A DNA stretch of 6,153 bases, taken from positions 1 to 6,153 of the forward strand of contig DCUZ01000004.1 of NCBI GenBank assembly GCA_002327305.1. Direction: 5' to 3'. Below, piece after piece: positions 5,069 to 6,153 of this stretch. The notes beneath the pieces are model-generated. The model was not told the origin of the DNA and did no database searches. It saw only the letters and a program-made list of their open reading frames with translations. The position numbers were made by a program, and so were the translations under genes. Source of the DNA: Holophagales bacterium UBA2201 (GTDB taxonomy: Bacteria; Acidobacteriota; Thermoanaerobaculia; UBA2201). The number at the start of each line of letters is the position of its first letter. The stretch's first letter is position 1.

Positions 5069-6153
5069 ATGGAAAACACCGCCGCCGTTGCCCGCAAGAC
5101 CCGGATCCTCGTCGTGGATGACGAAAGCAGCATCTGCCGGAGCGTGGACAAGATCCTCACCCGCCGCGGTTTCGCCGTCACCCAGGCCCAGAGCGTCAAC
5201 AACGCCCTCGATGTCCTCAAGCGCGAGGAGCAGGTGGACATGATCATCGCCGACCTCATGATGCCCCAGGTCAACGGCATCGAACTCCTGAAAATGGTCA
5301 AGGAGAACGCCCCCGCCCTCCCCTTCCTCATGATCACCGGCTTCCCCACCATCCCCACCGCCGTCGAGGCCACCCGGCTGGGCGCCGCCGGCTTCATCCC
5401 GAAACCCTTCACCCCCGAAGAGCTGGAGCATGCCGTCGAGCAGGCCCTGGCCGAAACCCCCGCGGCGGCCGCCGACGCCCTCCCCGAGGAAGGCCTCATC
5501 GACGCCGACATGCCCTTCGACGCCCGCGAGGTCGCCAAGGCCACCTCCGCCGAATATGTCCAGCACCTCACCCGCTCCGATGTCCCCGTGGTCCAGGTCC
5601 CGGCCCGCCGCCCCGCCGTCGCCGCCGACTTCTGCACCCTCGGCCAGCGCTCCTGCAAGAAGTTCGTCAACAAGGGCATCTGCCCGGGGCGTGAGTGCCC
5701 CCTGGTCGTCGCCGAGCGCCGCAAGGCCGCCCAGCACCAGACCCTCCACGACAAAATCGAGGACCCGGTGGATGTGGACATGCCCTTCTCCTACGCCGAG
5801 CTCTCCGCCGCCACCGGCGAGGCCTACGCCGCCTCCGTCGGCACCTCCGGCCTCCCCGTCGTGAGCCACTACCGCGAGGCCGCCGCCGCCGTCAAGCCCC
5901 CCCGGGTGCTGGTGGTGGACGACGAGCCCGTGGTGGCCAACTCCATCCACAAGACCCTCACCCGCCGCGGATACGAGATCGCCGAGGCCTTCAACGGCCG
6001 CGACGCCATGGACCGCATCCTCAACGAGGTGTTCGACCTCGTCCTCCTCGACATGAAACTGGGCTCCGAAAACGGCCTCGACATCCTCTCCCGGATCAAG
6101 AAGGCCAACCCCGGCCTCCCCGTGGTCATGGTCACCGGCTACGCCTCCGTGGA
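5069..6153 (+). CDS. Tandem response-regulator protein: REC, repeat-Cys4-repeat linker, REC; 3' end outside window
   Basis: 361 complete codons are visible and the frame is still open at the window edge. REC1 (about 11-128) has D17/D18, phospho-acceptor D62 (IIADLMMP), T90 and K112 (FIPKPF). A linker of about 150 residues follows. It holds two gapless copies of a 31-residue repeat (145-175 and 235-265) around four cysteines at 189, 196, 205 and 210. REC2 begins near 279, with D284/D285, phospho-acceptor D328 (LVLLDMKLG) and T356; its lysine lies beyond the window. No DNA-binding or catalytic output domain is visible, though one could follow. With a sigma-54-like promoter and a kinase-regulator pair upstream, it may act as a phosphate sink, relay or redox-modulated adaptor; this is inference. 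The linker matches no family I can name. Confidence 0.9.
   Translation, partial: MENTAAVARKTRILVVDDESSICRSVDKILTRRGFAVTQAQSVNNALDVLKREEQVDMIIADLMMPQVNGIELLKMVKENAPALPFLMITGFPTIPTAVEATRLGAAGFIPKPFTPEELEHAVEQALAETPAAAADALPEEGLIDADMPFDAREVAKATSAEYVQHLTRSDVPVVQVPARRPAVAADFCTLGQRSCKKFVNKGICPGRECPLVVAERRKAAQHQTLHDKIEDPVDVDMPFSYAELSAATGEAYAASVGTSGLPVVSHYREAAAAVKPPRVLVVDDEPVVANSIHKTLTRRGYEIAEAFNGRDAMDRILNEVFDLVLLDMKLGSENGLDILSRIKKANPGLPVVMVTGYASV
5501..5593 (+). repeat. Linker repeat copy A (residues 145-175 of the tandem-REC protein)
   Basis: The copy starts DADMPF, contains AT-x3-Y, and ends S-x2-PVV. It aligns without gaps to copy B 90 residues later at 13 of 31 identical positions (D, D, M, P, F, E, A, T, Y, S, P, V, V). 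This points to an ancient internal duplication forming a paired small domain. Confidence 0.75.
5633..5698 (+). other. Four-cysteine motif C-x6-C-x8-C-x4-C in the linker
   Basis: Cys189, Cys196, Cys205 and Cys210 are the only cysteines between the two REC domains, set in a basic stretch (CKKFVNKGICPGRECP). The number and close spacing suit Zn(II) or an iron-sulfur cluster, or thiol redox sensing. The spacing matches no motif I can name, so ligand and role are inferred. Confidence 0.6.
5771..5863 (+). repeat. Linker repeat copy B (residues 235-265 of the tandem-REC protein)
   Basis: Second copy of the repeat, starting DVDMPF with AT-x3-Y and ending S-x2-PVV, placed between the cysteine motif and the second REC domain. 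Conserved D-x-D-M-P-F and P-V-V ends mark the unit boundaries. The duplicated units bracket the Cys motif symmetrically. Confidence 0.75.

Noticed and set aside
4961..5950. Long minus-strand open frame (329 codons) opposite the tandem-REC gene
   Set aside because: Composition is Gly/Asp/Val-rich low complexity, typical of the antisense of high-GC coding DNA. The plus-strand frame has full REC motifs and a good start.
1..6153. CRISPR arrays, tRNA/rRNA genes, insertion sequences, attachment sites
   Set aside because: None seen: no regularly spaced long repeats, no tRNA cloverleaf or rRNA segments, no transposase-like frames or terminal inverted repeats.

Overview
The window is GC-rich, AT-poor coding sequence, all on the plus strand, broken by one AT-rich gap at about 4760-4990. 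The gene types suggest an anaerobic or facultative bacterium of the Desulfobacterota/Desulfuromonadia kind (old 'Deltaproteobacteria'). They are a molybdopterin formate dehydrogenase, a Cache-domain histidine kinase, an NtrC-type activator, and a multi-REC protein behind a sigma-54-like promoter. This placement is inferred from gene style and composition; no marker gene is present.

Layout: (1) Positions 2-1180 hold the 3' part of a formate dehydrogenase catalytic subunit whose active-site half lies upstream of the window. (2) A 96-bp GC-rich gap follows, with a perfect 7-bp-stem hairpin. (3) Positions 1277-3262 encode a membrane sensor histidine kinase (two TM helices, large extracytoplasmic Cache-like sensor, HAMP, HisKA, HATPase). 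(4) Positions 3252-4655 encode its probable partner, an intact sigma-54-activating response regulator (REC, AAA+ with GAFTGA, Fis-type HTH), overlapping the kinase gene by 11 bp. (5) The 413-bp gap at 4656-5068 is not empty. It holds hairpins just after the regulator gene, three CATGCAT palindromes, an IHF-like site and a near-consensus -24/-12 promoter (4994-5009). (6) From 5069 to the window end runs the 5' part of an unusual gene: REC, then a linker with a four-cysteine motif between two copies of a 31-residue repeat, then a second REC.

Proposed circuit (inference): the kinase senses a small ligand outside the membrane and phosphorylates the NtrC-type regulator. The regulator binds upstream sites such as the CATGCAT palindromes and, helped by IHF-like bending, activates sigma-54 polymerase at 4994-5009 to transcribe the tandem-REC gene. 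That product may feed back on the same phosphorelay and, through its cysteines, add a redox or metal input. A link to formate metabolism is suggested only by gene order. The most distinctive item is the repeat-Cys4-repeat linker in the tandem-REC protein.
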